In this document: positions 55,157 through 63,504 of the stretch, piece after piece | Layout of the letters: every line of letters starts with the position of its first letter | Position numbering within the stretch: position 1 is the first letter of the stretch | DNA from: an uncultured Pelagibacteraceae bacterium | Lineage (GTDB): Bacteria > Pseudomonadota > Alphaproteobacteria > Pelagibacterales > Pelagibacteraceae | Reading direction: 5' to 3' | NCBI GenBank assembly: GCA_902551755.1 | Contig: CACDEB010000003.1 | Coordinates: 58,673-122,672, forward strand | Length of the DNA: 64,000 nt | The notes under the pieces: model-generated | What the model saw: only the letters and a program-made list of their open reading frames with translations | Databases searched by the model: none | What the model was told of the DNA's origin: nothing | Made by a program: the position numbers and the translations under genes

Positions 55157-56389
55157 ATGTCAAAAAAAATATCCATCTTTGGTTATCTTATTTTATTTAC
55201 GCTTATATTTTTCTTTATTTCAGGTTTTTTAAAGGAGCAATCAATTTATATTGAGGCGGGTCCAAAAGGTGGTTTTTTTGATACTTCGGCCCATGTCCTA
55301 AAAAAAAGATTAAAAGAATATGATATTAATGCAGAAGTTATTAATCGTGAAGATACAATTAAAATAGTAGATGATATTAATGATAACAAAAAAAATATAC
55401 ATGTAGGTTTTGTAGCTCAAGATTTAAAAAACGCTCAATTCAAAAATGTAGAAGCTCTCGGATCTTTAATATTAGAACCTCTGTTTATTTTTTATCGAAA
55501 AGATTTAGTATTGAACTCTTTAGCTGATTTTAAAGGATTAAAGGTTGGTATTGGTCCAGAAAATTCTGGAACTAGATTATTAGCAGAAACAATATTAAAT
55601 CTTTACGGAGTGGATAGTAAAAATACTACATTTATTGACCAAACACATTCTATTCACTTTGATATGATGGAAAAAGGAGAATTGGATGTAGGTTTTTTTT
55701 TGTTGCCAGCAAACAATCAATTTGTTTTTAAACTAGGTACAAATCCTAATTTAAAGATCTTTTCACTTAAAAATTCAAAAGCGATTTCGAGAAGATTCGA
55801 CTATTTGTATCCAGAAATAGTGCAGGCAGGTGGGTTTGATTTAAGAAATAATATTCCTAATGAAGATATACAAGTCGTGTCATTACCAGTTGATTTGGTG
55901 GCAAAAAAAAATTTGGATCCATCAATTGTGGTTGCAATTTCTTTGATATTAAAAGAAGAATTTAAGGAACCTAATATAATTTCTGATGCATCATCGTTTC
56001 CATCAATGGAATACATAAAAAATCTTGAAGTTAATAAACGTGCTAAAGAAATCATTGAGATGCCTTTTGGATCATTACCTTTTTTATATAAATACTTACC
56101 TTTTAAATTTGCAGCTTTTATTGATAAATTTGGAGTTAATTTATCCTACATTTTCACAATTGTACTTATATTAAGATATATAGGATTTCCTACACCATTT
56201 GATTATTACAAGAAACTTATGGCACATGTTTACTTCAAAAAAATTGAAAAAATATATAATAAGTCATTAAATAGTAAACTATCAGAGCAAGACATTAAAA
56301 CTCTAAAAGAAACAGAAAAACGTTTTGGAGAATTTATTGAAAATGAACAAGCGTCCAAGATAATTAGAGAAATTAAAAAAAGAATTTAA
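55157..56389 (+). CDS. TAXI-type solute-binding-like protein with two membrane anchors
   Basis: A 410-aa protein with an N-terminal helix (YLILFTLIFFFISGFL). A TAXI/NMT1-like binding domain follows: YIEAGPKGGFFDTSAHVLKKRL, FKGLKVGIGPENSGTRLLAETIL, ELDVGFFLLPANN. A C-terminal helix (about residues 320-345, NLSYIFTIVLILRYIGF) leads to a charged cytoplasmic tail of about 65 aa. No TRAP permease gene is nearby. The membrane-tethered form suggests a sensor or signalling role rather than transport, possibly with Anbu. Confidence 0.8.
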   Translation: MSKKISIFGYLILFTLIFFFISGFLKEQSIYIEAGPKGGFFDTSAHVLKKRLKEYDINAEVINREDTIKIVDDINDNKKNIHVGFVAQDLKNAQFKNVEALGSLILEPLFIFYRKDLVLNSLADFKGLKVGIGPENSGTRLLAETILNLYGVDSKNTTFIDQTHSIHFDMMEKGELDVGFFLLPANNQFVFKLGTNPNLKIFSLKNSKAISRRFDYLYPEIVQAGGFDLRNNIPNEDIQVVSLPVDLVAKKNLDPSIVVAISLILKEEFKEPNIISDASSFPSMEYIKNLEVNKRAKEIIEMPFGSLPFLYKYLPFKFAAFIDKFGVNLSYIFTIVLILRYIGFPTPFDYYKKLMAHVYFKKIEKIYNKSLNSKLSEQDIKTLKETEKRFGEFIENEQASKIIREIKKRI

Positions 56390-56390
56390 T

Positions 56391-57359
56391 TTATTTAATC
56401 TTATTATAAAGGTCTTTTGCGCTCAACCATCCATTTTCCAACCTTGGACCACCAAACCAGTCACCACAAATACCTAGACCGTTTCTTTTATCCCAGTAAC
56501 TTTGTACATTTAAAGGTTTTGAATTAGAGGAATATTTCCATCCATGTATATGGGTAAAATATGTCTTCCCGATTTTAATTTTAGTTAGTTTTTTAAACTT
56601 ATTAATTAAAACATTTGTGTAAAATTTTTTTTTATCTCTGTAGTTATCAGTATGTTTTTTTCCGTACTCAAAGGTACTTTGAAGTACCCATAAATCTTTA
56701 TTGTAATTAAATCTTTTTTTTGAATTTTCATTAGAAACCCAACCTAAAACTTTATCATTGGTAAAAAAACTACTTGATTTATTTCCTGTTTTATTGGTCA
56801 TTAATAAAACTGTGAGACTTGAATTCATTATTACTTTATTTTTAAAAAGTTTTGTTTTAACAAACTTAGATGAAAGTTTTTTTGCTTGTGGAAAAGGAAT
56901 TGATAAGATTAAATTTTTTGAATAAATATGCTTATTATCTTTAAATTTAAGACACCAATGATCTTTTTTTCTTTTAATTTCAGACAGTTCTGATTGAAAA
57001 TTACAATTAATATTTTTAAGTAAAAATTTACTTATATCGTTATTTCCTTTAACACCAATTAATTTTATGTGTTTTTTGTCTCTTTTGACCTTCTCATTTA
57101 AAAATTCATGTTTTCCTCTCCAATGTTTGAGAACTTTTTTTTTGATAAGTTTGTTGGTAAAAGATTTAAATTCCTTTGATCTAGGAGATAAGTATTGAAG
57201 ACCGTGGTCAAAACCTATATTGCCTTTATATCTTTTAAAAGAACTTCTGCCCCCAACACCTCTAGCTTTGTCAAAAACTTTAATTGAATAATTTTTCTTT
57301 AAGTAATTAGCAATTGTTGATCCAGAGATACCAGATCCGATAATGCAATAATCTAACAT
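56391..57359 (-). CDS. FAD/NAD(P)-binding oxidoreductase (renalase/amine oxidase-like)
   Basis: A 322-aa flavoprotein with the dinucleotide motif CIIGSGISGSTIANYL (5-20), FDKARGVGGRSS (about 34-45) and FDHGLQYLSPRS. The C-terminus has GLGICGDWFGGPRLENGWLSAKDL, the second FAD contact. The substrate is unknown. It overlaps msrB by one base (TAATG-like junction), and a role in redox repair is only a guess from that neighbour. Confidence 0.82.
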   Translation of the reverse strand: MLDYCIIGSGISGSTIANYLKKNYSIKVFDKARGVGGRSSFKRYKGNIGFDHGLQYLSPRSKEFKSFTNKLIKKKVLKHWRGKHEFLNEKVKRDKKHIKLIGVKGNNDISKFLLKNINCNFQSELSEIKRKKDHWCLKFKDNKHIYSKNLILSIPFPQAKKLSSKFVKTKLFKNKVIMNSSLTVLLMTNKTGNKSSSFFTNDKVLGWVSNENSKKRFNYNKDLWVLQSTFEYGKKHTDNYRDKKKFYTNVLINKFKKLTKIKIGKTYFTHIHGWKYSSNSKPLNVQSYWDKRNGLGICGDWFGGPRLENGWLSAKDLYNKIK

Positions 57360-57820
57360 TATTCGGACGGTTTAAAGATTAAACAAAGACCATTATTACA
57401 GAATCTTTTGCCAGTTTTCCCTGGACCGTCAGCAAATACATGCCCGTGGTGTGCTCCGCAATTTGCACAATGATATTCTATTCTTTTCATTCCAAAAGAA
57501 TAATCTACCTTTGTATTAAAAGCACCTGGAACTGCCTCTGTGAAAGATGGCCAGCCAGTCCCACTATCATACTTTGCAGTTGAGTCAAATAGTAGAGCTC
57601 CGCAGTTAGCACAATGATAAGTGCCTTTTCTTTTTTCATTTAATAAAGAACTTGTAAAAGCCCTTTCAGTTCCCTGATTAAACATTATATCTTTTTGTTG
57701 ATTTGTAAGATTTTGATTTATAATTTTTTTTGTAGCAGCAAATAAATATTTAAAATTTGTTAAAACAGATAAAGTGCTTAAACTAAAGACTTTTATAAAG
57801 TTTCTTTTGGAAAAGTTCAT
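57359..57820 (-). CDS. msrB: Peptide-methionine (R)-S-oxide reductase MsrB, exported
   Basis: A 153-aa enzyme that reduces methionine R-sulfoxide in proteins. The zinc cysteine pairs are YHCANCGALLF and YHCANCGAHHGH, the substrate motif is GTGWPSF, and the catalytic cysteine is in KRFCNNG. The N-terminus (SKRNFIKVFSLSTLSVL) looks like a Tat-type signal with KR in place of RR. It probably acts in the periplasm. ATG 57820 is preferred to the preceding TTG. Confidence 0.92.
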   Translation of the reverse strand: MNFSKRNFIKVFSLSTLSVLTNFKYLFAATKKIINQNLTNQQKDIMFNQGTERAFTSSLLNEKRKGTYHCANCGALLFDSTAKYDSGTGWPSFTEAVPGAFNTKVDYSFGMKRIEYHCANCGAHHGHVFADGPGKTGKRFCNNGLCLIFKPSE

Positions 57821-57869
57821 CAAATTACTTTAATTGAAAAAAAAATTTTTAAAATGTACAAATTTGTCT

Positions 57870-59705
57870 CTAATCTAGCTCAAATTCTTTAGTATAATCT
57901 TTCTTTAATTTAGGATTTTGTTTTTTTTTATCCAAAATATAATTACCAATTACAAGGTAATCTAATTCCGTTCCCATAAAACAGTTAAATGCATCTGATG
58001 GTGTATTAACAATTGGTTCACCTCTTACGTTAAATGAGGTATTAACAATAACTGGACATCCGGTCTTTTCCTTAAATTTAGATATTAAATCATAATATCT
58101 TTTATTATTTTTTTCATTTACTGTTTGAACTCTTGCAGAATAATCAACATGAGTAACAGCTGGAATATCAGATCTCCTTAAGTTTAGTTTGTCTATACCA
58201 AAAAGTTTTTTTTGTTCTTTAGTCATTTCAATTTTTTTGTCTGAATTAATAGAGCTAACTAATAACATGTATGGACTATCAACATTCATATCAAACCATT
58301 CTGTTAAATCTTCTCTTAAAACTGAAGGAGCAAAAGGTCTAAAGCTTTCTCTATATTTTACTTTTAAATTTAAATTTTTTTGCATCTTGTCAGATCTTGG
58401 GTCACCTAATATAGATCTGCCACCCAATGCTCTTGGGCCAAATTCCATTCTACCCTGAAACCATCCAATTGCTTTTTCATTTGATAGAAATTCTGAAGTT
58501 TTACTCATTAAATCTTCATAGTTTACCTTTTCATAATTAGCACCAATTAATTTAAGTTCTTTTTCAATCTCTTCTTCAGTAAACTCTGGTCCCAAATAGG
58601 AACCTTTCATCTCATCATTTAAATTTATATCTCTTTTATTGCCTTGTTCGATATACCAAAGTGCTAATGCTGCTCCTAAAGAACCACCGGCATCCCCTGC
58701 TGCAGGCTGAATCCAAATATTATCAAAAATCTTTTCTTTTAGAATTTTACCGTTAGCTACACAATTTAATGCTACACCTCCAGCTAAACACAAATTTTTA
58801 ATACCATAATCTTTACGTATAGATTTAGATAATTTTATCATTATCTCCTCTGTTATTTTTTGAATGGAGGCAGCTATATCCATATGGAATTGAGTAATTT
58901 TTTCATTTTGAGGATCTCTTGGTCTTTGACCAAATAAATCATCAAATTTATTATTGGTCATTGTAAGACCAGTTGCATAATTAAAATACTTTTGATCCAA
59001 TCTAAAAGTTCCATCTTCTTTAATATCAATTATCTTTTTAATTTTATCTTCATAAACAGGTTTTCCATATGGTGCTAAACCCATTAACTTATACTCTCCA
59101 CTATTAACTTTAAAACCTGTGTAATAAGTGAATGCAGAATAGAGTAGTCCAAGAGAATGTGGGAAATGAATTTCCTTTTTTATTTCTAAGTTGTTTTCTT
59201 TTCCAACTGCTACAGTGGTAGTTGCCCACTCACCAACACCATCTGCGGTTAAAACCACTGCTTCTTTAAAGGGAGATGGAAAAAAAGCACTTGCGGCATG
59301 GCTTAGATGATGATCAGAAAAAAAAATATTTTGATCCGATTTATAATCTTTGTCATGAACTTTTAATTTATTAAATAAGAAATTTTTTTGAAAAAGTTTT
59401 TCTTTGATCCATAGGGGCATAGCCTTGGCGAATGAAATAAAACCGCGTGGTGCAAAAGCAACATAAGTTTCCAATAATCTCTCAAATTTTAAAAATGGTT
59501 TTTCAAAAAAAACAATTTGGTCTACTTCACTTAATTTCAGGTTTGCATATTTCAAAACAAATTTTATTGCATGATAGGGGTAGCTTGGGTCATGTTTTTT
59601 TCTGGTAAATCTCTCTTCTTGAGCTGCCGCAATAATTTTCCCATCTTTTAAAAGACAAGCTGCACTATCATGGTAAAATGCAGAGATACCTAAAATTGAT
59701 TTCAC
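57870..59705 (-). CDS. Carbamoyltransferase (NodU/CmcH family)
   Basis: A 611-aa enzyme that transfers a carbamoyl group from carbamoyl phosphate to a hydroxyl group of a sugar or natural product. The Kae1-like N-terminal domain shows ILGISAFYHDSAACLLKDG, IFFSDHHLSHAASAFFPSPF (metal-binding histidines), and LAGGVALNCVANGKIL. The C-terminal domain has GRMEFGPRALGGRSILGDPR and NTSFNVRGEPIV. Translation starts with GTG at 59705. The gene lies one base after a DUF5989 gene and with an SxtJ-like gene, a common set in surface-polysaccharide loci. Confidence 0.95.
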   Translation of the reverse strand: MKSILGISAFYHDSAACLLKDGKIIAAAQEERFTRKKHDPSYPYHAIKFVLKYANLKLSEVDQIVFFEKPFLKFERLLETYVAFAPRGFISFAKAMPLWIKEKLFQKNFLFNKLKVHDKDYKSDQNIFFSDHHLSHAASAFFPSPFKEAVVLTADGVGEWATTTVAVGKENNLEIKKEIHFPHSLGLLYSAFTYYTGFKVNSGEYKLMGLAPYGKPVYEDKIKKIIDIKEDGTFRLDQKYFNYATGLTMTNNKFDDLFGQRPRDPQNEKITQFHMDIAASIQKITEEIMIKLSKSIRKDYGIKNLCLAGGVALNCVANGKILKEKIFDNIWIQPAAGDAGGSLGAALALWYIEQGNKRDINLNDEMKGSYLGPEFTEEEIEKELKLIGANYEKVNYEDLMSKTSEFLSNEKAIGWFQGRMEFGPRALGGRSILGDPRSDKMQKNLNLKVKYRESFRPFAPSVLREDLTEWFDMNVDSPYMLLVSSINSDKKIEMTKEQKKLFGIDKLNLRRSDIPAVTHVDYSARVQTVNEKNNKRYYDLISKFKEKTGCPVIVNTSFNVRGEPIVNTPSDAFNCFMGTELDYLVIGNYILDKKKQNPKLKKDYTKEFELD

Positions 59706-59706
59706 T

Positions 59707-59856
59707 TTAAAAAATTGTATATATGAATGGGGCTACTGCAGATCCTTGGGTCAGAACAATTAATCCTCCAAATAAAACAAGAACTAATATTATTGGCAAA
59801 AGCCAGTATTTTTTTCTAACTCTTAAAAATTCCCAAAACTCTTTTATAAAACCCAT
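59707..59856 (-). CDS. DUF5989 family small membrane protein (49 aa)
   Basis: The product starts MGFIKEFWEFLRVRKKYWLL, contains one membrane helix, and ends with LTQGSAVAPFIYTIF. This matches the DUF5989 pattern, which pairs with carbamoyltransferase and SxtJ-like genes in many bacteria. The gene fills the gap exactly: its stop lies one base before the carbamoyltransferase GTG and its start one base after the SxtJ-like gene stop. Confidence 0.88.
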   Translation of the reverse strand: MGFIKEFWEFLRVRKKYWLLPIILVLVLFGGLIVLTQGSAVAPFIYTIF

Positions 59857-59857
59857 A

Positions 59858-60250
59858 TTAAAATTGATTTTTCATTTTACTCTTTGGACCTGTTTTTTCA
59901 ATCCAATAAGATTTTTTATTATTAAATTTTAAGTTTAGTAGATCTTTGCCAATTATCCTCATTATAAAAGCAATGGGAGTGACTACCAAAAAAAATATAA
60001 TTGCCATTATTAATGGAGAAACTATTTTTCCTAAGAGTATTCCAAATTTAAACCATATTTTATTTAATGGTAGTAATAACTTTGAGTTTAGTAGTCCCAG
60101 AACCAAAAAGATTAGTGAAATAACTAACGACCAGACTCTTATATTTCCATCATTAAGTAATGGATAAAAACCTAGTAATAAAAAGACAATAAAAAAAACT
60201 ATCCCGAAACTTTTATTAGATCCTAATTTTATATCTTTAGTTTGCGCCAT
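59858..60250 (-). CDS. SxtJ-like membrane protein
   Basis: A 130-aa protein with several hydrophobic segments and the pattern SNKSFGIVFFIVFLLLGFYPL, LNKIWFKFGILLGKIVSPLIM, VVTPIAFIMRIIGKD. It matches SxtJ, named for a gene of the saxitoxin cluster but found far beyond toxin producers beside carbamoyltransferases. Its role is unknown. Toxin production is not implied. Confidence 0.85.
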   Translation of the reverse strand: MAQTKDIKLGSNKSFGIVFFIVFLLLGFYPLLNDGNIRVWSLVISLIFLVLGLLNSKLLLPLNKIWFKFGILLGKIVSPLIMAIIFFLVVTPIAFIMRIIGKDLLNLKFNNKKSYWIEKTGPKSKMKNQF

Positions 60251-60258
60251 ATTAATTT

Positions 60259-61326
60259 TTATAAATTTTTATTAAGTATATTTAATACACACTCCCTTAA
60301 ATTCTTATAGCCTAGTTGATTTGGATGATAATCAAATTTGTGAAATAGTTCTAAATCGTTATTCATGTCACAATAATGGTATTTAATATTATTTTTTTTG
60401 AAAAAATTATTAATTAGTCTCGTTTCATAAGAAATTTTTTTAAACATTATTTCATTAGGATCATTGATCCTAATAAAAATAATATCATTTCTATATTTAT
60501 TTTTAAGAGATAAAATTGCATTAAGATTTATTTTTATATTTTTGTCATTCTTTAATCGGAAAGTGTTAATGATATTTCTCATATAATTATACAAATACAT
60601 GTCTCTTATGAAATATTTAGTTTTTTTTTTTATATTTATTTCTGATTTGATTTCTATATTCTTCAATACAAAACTTTCTATATCAAAATTTTTATCATCA
60701 GGTATTCCTAGTATGAAATTTCTATTGCTACATTCAGAAAAGTTTTTTAAGCATTTGCTATTATTTGTCTTTACAATGCCTCTTCTTAAATCTGAGCTGA
60801 TGAAAATAACCACAGTTTTTTGTATTGTAAAAATATTTGAAAAATATTTATCCAAATTTTCAAACTGTTTAAAACCAGTTCCTTGTATACCGCCATTAAT
60901 TATCTGCAAACCTTTGTAGTTTTCTCCAAGAGAATTAATCCAGGGTTCTGCACCTTGACCTTCTGTAAATGAATCGCCAAGAAACAATAATGACTCCTTT
61001 TCCACATTAAGATCAAATTCTTGAACCAAGCCGTAATTATTTGTTGAGAATTTATAATCCCAAATTTTTTTTAGTTCAGAATTTTTTTTATCAAAATAAA
61101 AGTTTAAATATCTTTTTTGATCTAGGTTTTTTTCATATAAAAAAAAATTTTTATAAGATTTAAAAATTTTTCCCTGATTATAGACTTTAAACATCTGAGA
61201 ATATCTATTATCATTAATAAATTTTACATTATAAAAATTAGAATATATTCTGAGAAGTAGTTCCAAACTAGTAATTATAAAAGTAACTATAAAAAAATAT
61301 ATTGAATATTTTTTAATTATAGACAT
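60259..61326 (-). CDS. SGNH/GDSL hydrolase-like membrane-anchored protein
   Basis: A 355-aa protein with an N-terminal membrane anchor (YSIYFFIVTFIITSLELLLRI) and a periplasmic or outward domain. The SGNH block I motif is LLFLGDSFTEGQGA (about 113-126), block II glycine lies in INGGIQGTG, and block V is FDYHPNQLGY near the C-terminus with the aspartate-histidine pair. Such enzymes remove or add acyl groups on sugars. It lies eight bases upstream of the SxtJ-like gene, in the same operon. Confidence 0.78.
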   Translation of the reverse strand: MSIIKKYSIYFFIVTFIITSLELLLRIYSNFYNVKFINDNRYSQMFKVYNQGKIFKSYKNFFLYEKNLDQKRYLNFYFDKKNSELKKIWDYKFSTNNYGLVQEFDLNVEKESLLFLGDSFTEGQGAEPWINSLGENYKGLQIINGGIQGTGFKQFENLDKYFSNIFTIQKTVVIFISSDLRRGIVKTNNSKCLKNFSECSNRNFILGIPDDKNFDIESFVLKNIEIKSEINIKKKTKYFIRDMYLYNYMRNIINTFRLKNDKNIKINLNAILSLKNKYRNDIIFIRINDPNEIMFKKISYETRLINNFFKKNNIKYHYCDMNNDLELFHKFDYHPNQLGYKNLRECVLNILNKNL

Positions 61327-61354
61327 GAAATATTCTTAAAAGAAAACAATAAAA

Positions 61355-63136
61355 TTAATTAATTGATTTTTGAGGTTTCATATCATTTTTCTTAATTCCA
61401 GCTACCTCGACTGGTTTTTTCATTGCGTCTCTTCTAAAAGGTTCGCCAAGTTCTTGGTTTAAAATAATCTCAATAAAAGTTGTAATTCCTTTTTTTTGAT
61501 CTTCACAAGATTGTTTGATTGCTTGTGTTGTCTCTTCCATTGTTTTACACGTAACACCTTTTAAACCACATGCATTAGCAACTTTTGCGAAACTTAATTC
61601 TGGATCTAGCTCTGTACCGACAAAATTATCATCAAACCATAATATAGAGTTTCTTTTTTCAGCACCCCATTGATAGTTTCTGAAAATAACCATGGTTATT
61701 GCTGGCCACTCTTCCCTTGCACACGAACTCATTTCATTCATGCTTATTCCAAACGCGCCGTCACCAGCAAAACCAATTACGGGTGTATCTGGACATCCAA
61801 TTTTTGCACCTAAAATTGCTGGGAATCCATAACCACATGGTCCAAACAAACCTGGTGCTAAATATTTACGACCTTTTTCAAAAGTTGGATAGGCATTACC
61901 AATCGCACAATTATTTCCTATATCACTTGAGATGATTGCGTCTTTCGGTAAAGCATCTTGAATCGCTCTCCAAGCTTGTCTTGGTGACATTCTATCTTTA
62001 TCTCTTTCTCTTGCCTCTTTATTCCAGACTGTTCCTGGATCATCTTCTTCATGATCAAGTCCAGCTAATGTTTGTAGCCAAGCAGATTTAGTTTTGTGAA
62101 TTAAATTTTTTCTATCATCTCTTCCAGTGTTACCAGCATCAGATGATAATTTATCTAAAATTTGTTGCGCAACTTGCTTTGCATCTCCGCATATTCCGAC
62201 TGTTACTTTTTTTGTTAGACCTATCCTGTCAGGATTCATGTCGACTTGAATTATAGTTGCATTTTTTGGCCAATAGTCGATCCCATAACCAGGTAAAGTT
62301 GAGAAAGGATTTAATCTTGTACCTAACGCTAAAACAACATCAGCCTTTGAAATAAGTTCCATAGCTGCTTTTGAACCGTTGTAACCTAAGGGTCCAACAG
62401 CAAGTGGATGGCTTCCAGGAAAACTATCATTGTGTTGATAACCATTACATACTGGCGCATCTAATTTCTCTGCCAGTTTTTTGCATTCCTCTATTGCTCC
62501 ACCAATAACTACTCCTGCGCCTGATAAAATCACAGGAAATTTTGCTTTTGATAATAAATTCGAAGCTCTTTCAATTGCATCTTTTCCGCCACCTTGTCTT
62601 TCAAATCTTACAATGGGAGGAAGTTCGATATCTATAACTTGTGTCCAATAATCTCTTGGAACATTAATTTGTGCTGGCGCAGATCCTCTGAAAGCTTTTT
62701 CAATTACTCTATTTAACACTTCGGCCATTCTAGAGGGATCTCTTACCTCTTCTTGGTAACAAACCATATCTTTAAATAAATTCATTTGTTCAACTTCTTG
62801 AAAACCACCTTGACCCATTGTTTTGTTTGCGGCTTGAGGAGTTACAAGTAATAAAGGTGTATGGTTCCAATAAGCTGTTTTAATAGGAGTAACTAGACCT
62901 GTGATGCCCGGACCATTTTGAGCAATCACCATTGACATTTTTCCAGTTGCTCGAGTGTAACCGTCTGCGATTAATCCTCCGTTAGTTTCATGGGCAACAT
63001 CCCAAAAAGTTATTCCAGCTTTTGGAAATAAATCTGAAATGGGCATAAAGGCAGAACCAATAATTCCAAATGCGTGTTCAATACCATGCATTTGAAGAAC
63101 TTTGATAAAAGCTTCTTCCGTGGTCATTTTGGTCAT
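61355..63136 (-). CDS. xsc: Sulfoacetaldehyde acetyltransferase
   Basis: A 593-aa thiamine-diphosphate enzyme that turns sulfoacetaldehyde and phosphate into acetyl phosphate and sulfite. The N-terminal domain has GIIGSAFMPISDLFPKAGI and the catalytic glutamate in DVAHETNGGLIADGYTRATG, split over two strands. The C-terminal TPP/Mg motif is FAGDGAFGISMNEM. It differs from acetolactate synthase in its HETNGG and QGGFQEVEQMNLF regions, which match Xsc. The suyAB genes opposite support a sulfonate locus. ATG at 63127 is an alternative start. Confidence 0.9.
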   Translation of the reverse strand: MTKMTTEEAFIKVLQMHGIEHAFGIIGSAFMPISDLFPKAGITFWDVAHETNGGLIADGYTRATGKMSMVIAQNGPGITGLVTPIKTAYWNHTPLLLVTPQAANKTMGQGGFQEVEQMNLFKDMVCYQEEVRDPSRMAEVLNRVIEKAFRGSAPAQINVPRDYWTQVIDIELPPIVRFERQGGGKDAIERASNLLSKAKFPVILSGAGVVIGGAIEECKKLAEKLDAPVCNGYQHNDSFPGSHPLAVGPLGYNGSKAAMELISKADVVLALGTRLNPFSTLPGYGIDYWPKNATIIQVDMNPDRIGLTKKVTVGICGDAKQVAQQILDKLSSDAGNTGRDDRKNLIHKTKSAWLQTLAGLDHEEDDPGTVWNKEARERDKDRMSPRQAWRAIQDALPKDAIISSDIGNNCAIGNAYPTFEKGRKYLAPGLFGPCGYGFPAILGAKIGCPDTPVIGFAGDGAFGISMNEMSSCAREEWPAITMVIFRNYQWGAEKRNSILWFDDNFVGTELDPELSFAKVANACGLKGVTCKTMEETTQAIKQSCEDQKKGITTFIEIILNQELGEPFRRDAMKKPVEVAGIKKNDMKPQKSIN

Positions 63137-63144
63137 AAAAATTC

Positions 63145-63182
63145 TTTACAATTTGTTTACAATCGCATGATTAATATATAAA
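63145..63182 (+). promoter_or_regulatory. Direct repeat and possible promoter between xsc and suyA
   Basis: TTTACAAT occurs twice, at 63145-63152 and 63156-63163, an 11-base (one helical turn) period. TTGTTT (63153-63158) and TATAAA (63177-63182) are 18 bases apart and could be the suyA -35 and -10. The repeat overlaps the -35, a likely place for a regulator. Confidence 0.35.
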
Positions 63183-63215
63183 TTCTTAACAAGTTTCTAC
63201 TAAGAAATCGTCACA

Positions 63216-63503
63216 ATGGCTAAAACAGATATAATTATACACGATAAAAAAGACAATGTTGGCGTAATTGTAATAGAAAAAGTAACAAAGGGCCAAGATT
63301 GTGGTTGTTGGATAATGGAAGACGACTCTTCATCTAAAGTAAAATCTGGGGCGGAAATACCGTTGGGCCATAAAATAGCATTACAGGATCTTAAAGAAGG
63401 CGATACTGTAATTAAATACGGACATGATATAGGAAAGGTGGTCAAATCTATTAAAAAAGGTGACCATGTTCATGTGCATAACGTAAAAACAAAAAAGTGG
63501 TAA
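63216..63503 (+). CDS. suyA: (2R)-sulfolactate sulfo-lyase small subunit (UxaA N-terminal SAF domain)
   Basis: A 95-aa SAF-domain protein: [32 protein letters not shown] and [28 protein letters not shown] are typical of altronate-dehydratase-like small subunits. SuyAB splits sulfolactate into pyruvate and sulfite. The assignment over plain altronate dehydratase rests on the separate small subunit and the divergent xsc. It is followed one base on by the large subunit gene. Confidence 0.82.
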   Translation: MAKTDIIIHDKKDNVGVIVIEKVTKGQDCGCWIMEDDSSSKVKSGAEIPLGHKIALQDLKEGDTVIKYGHDIGKVVKSIKKGDHVHVHNVKTKKW

Positions 63504-63504
63504 A

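Noticed and set aside
58189..58458. 89-codon plus-strand frame inside the carbamoyltransferase
   Set aside because: It is antisense to the conserved C-terminal domain of the carbamoyltransferase.
59858..60250. SxtJ-like gene as evidence for saxitoxin synthesis
   Set aside because: SxtJ homologues accompany carbamoyltransferases in many non-toxic bacteria, and none of the core saxitoxin genes is present.
63200..63445. 81-codon minus-strand frame opposite suyA
   Set aside because: suyA has clear SAF-domain features over the same bases; the minus frame has none.
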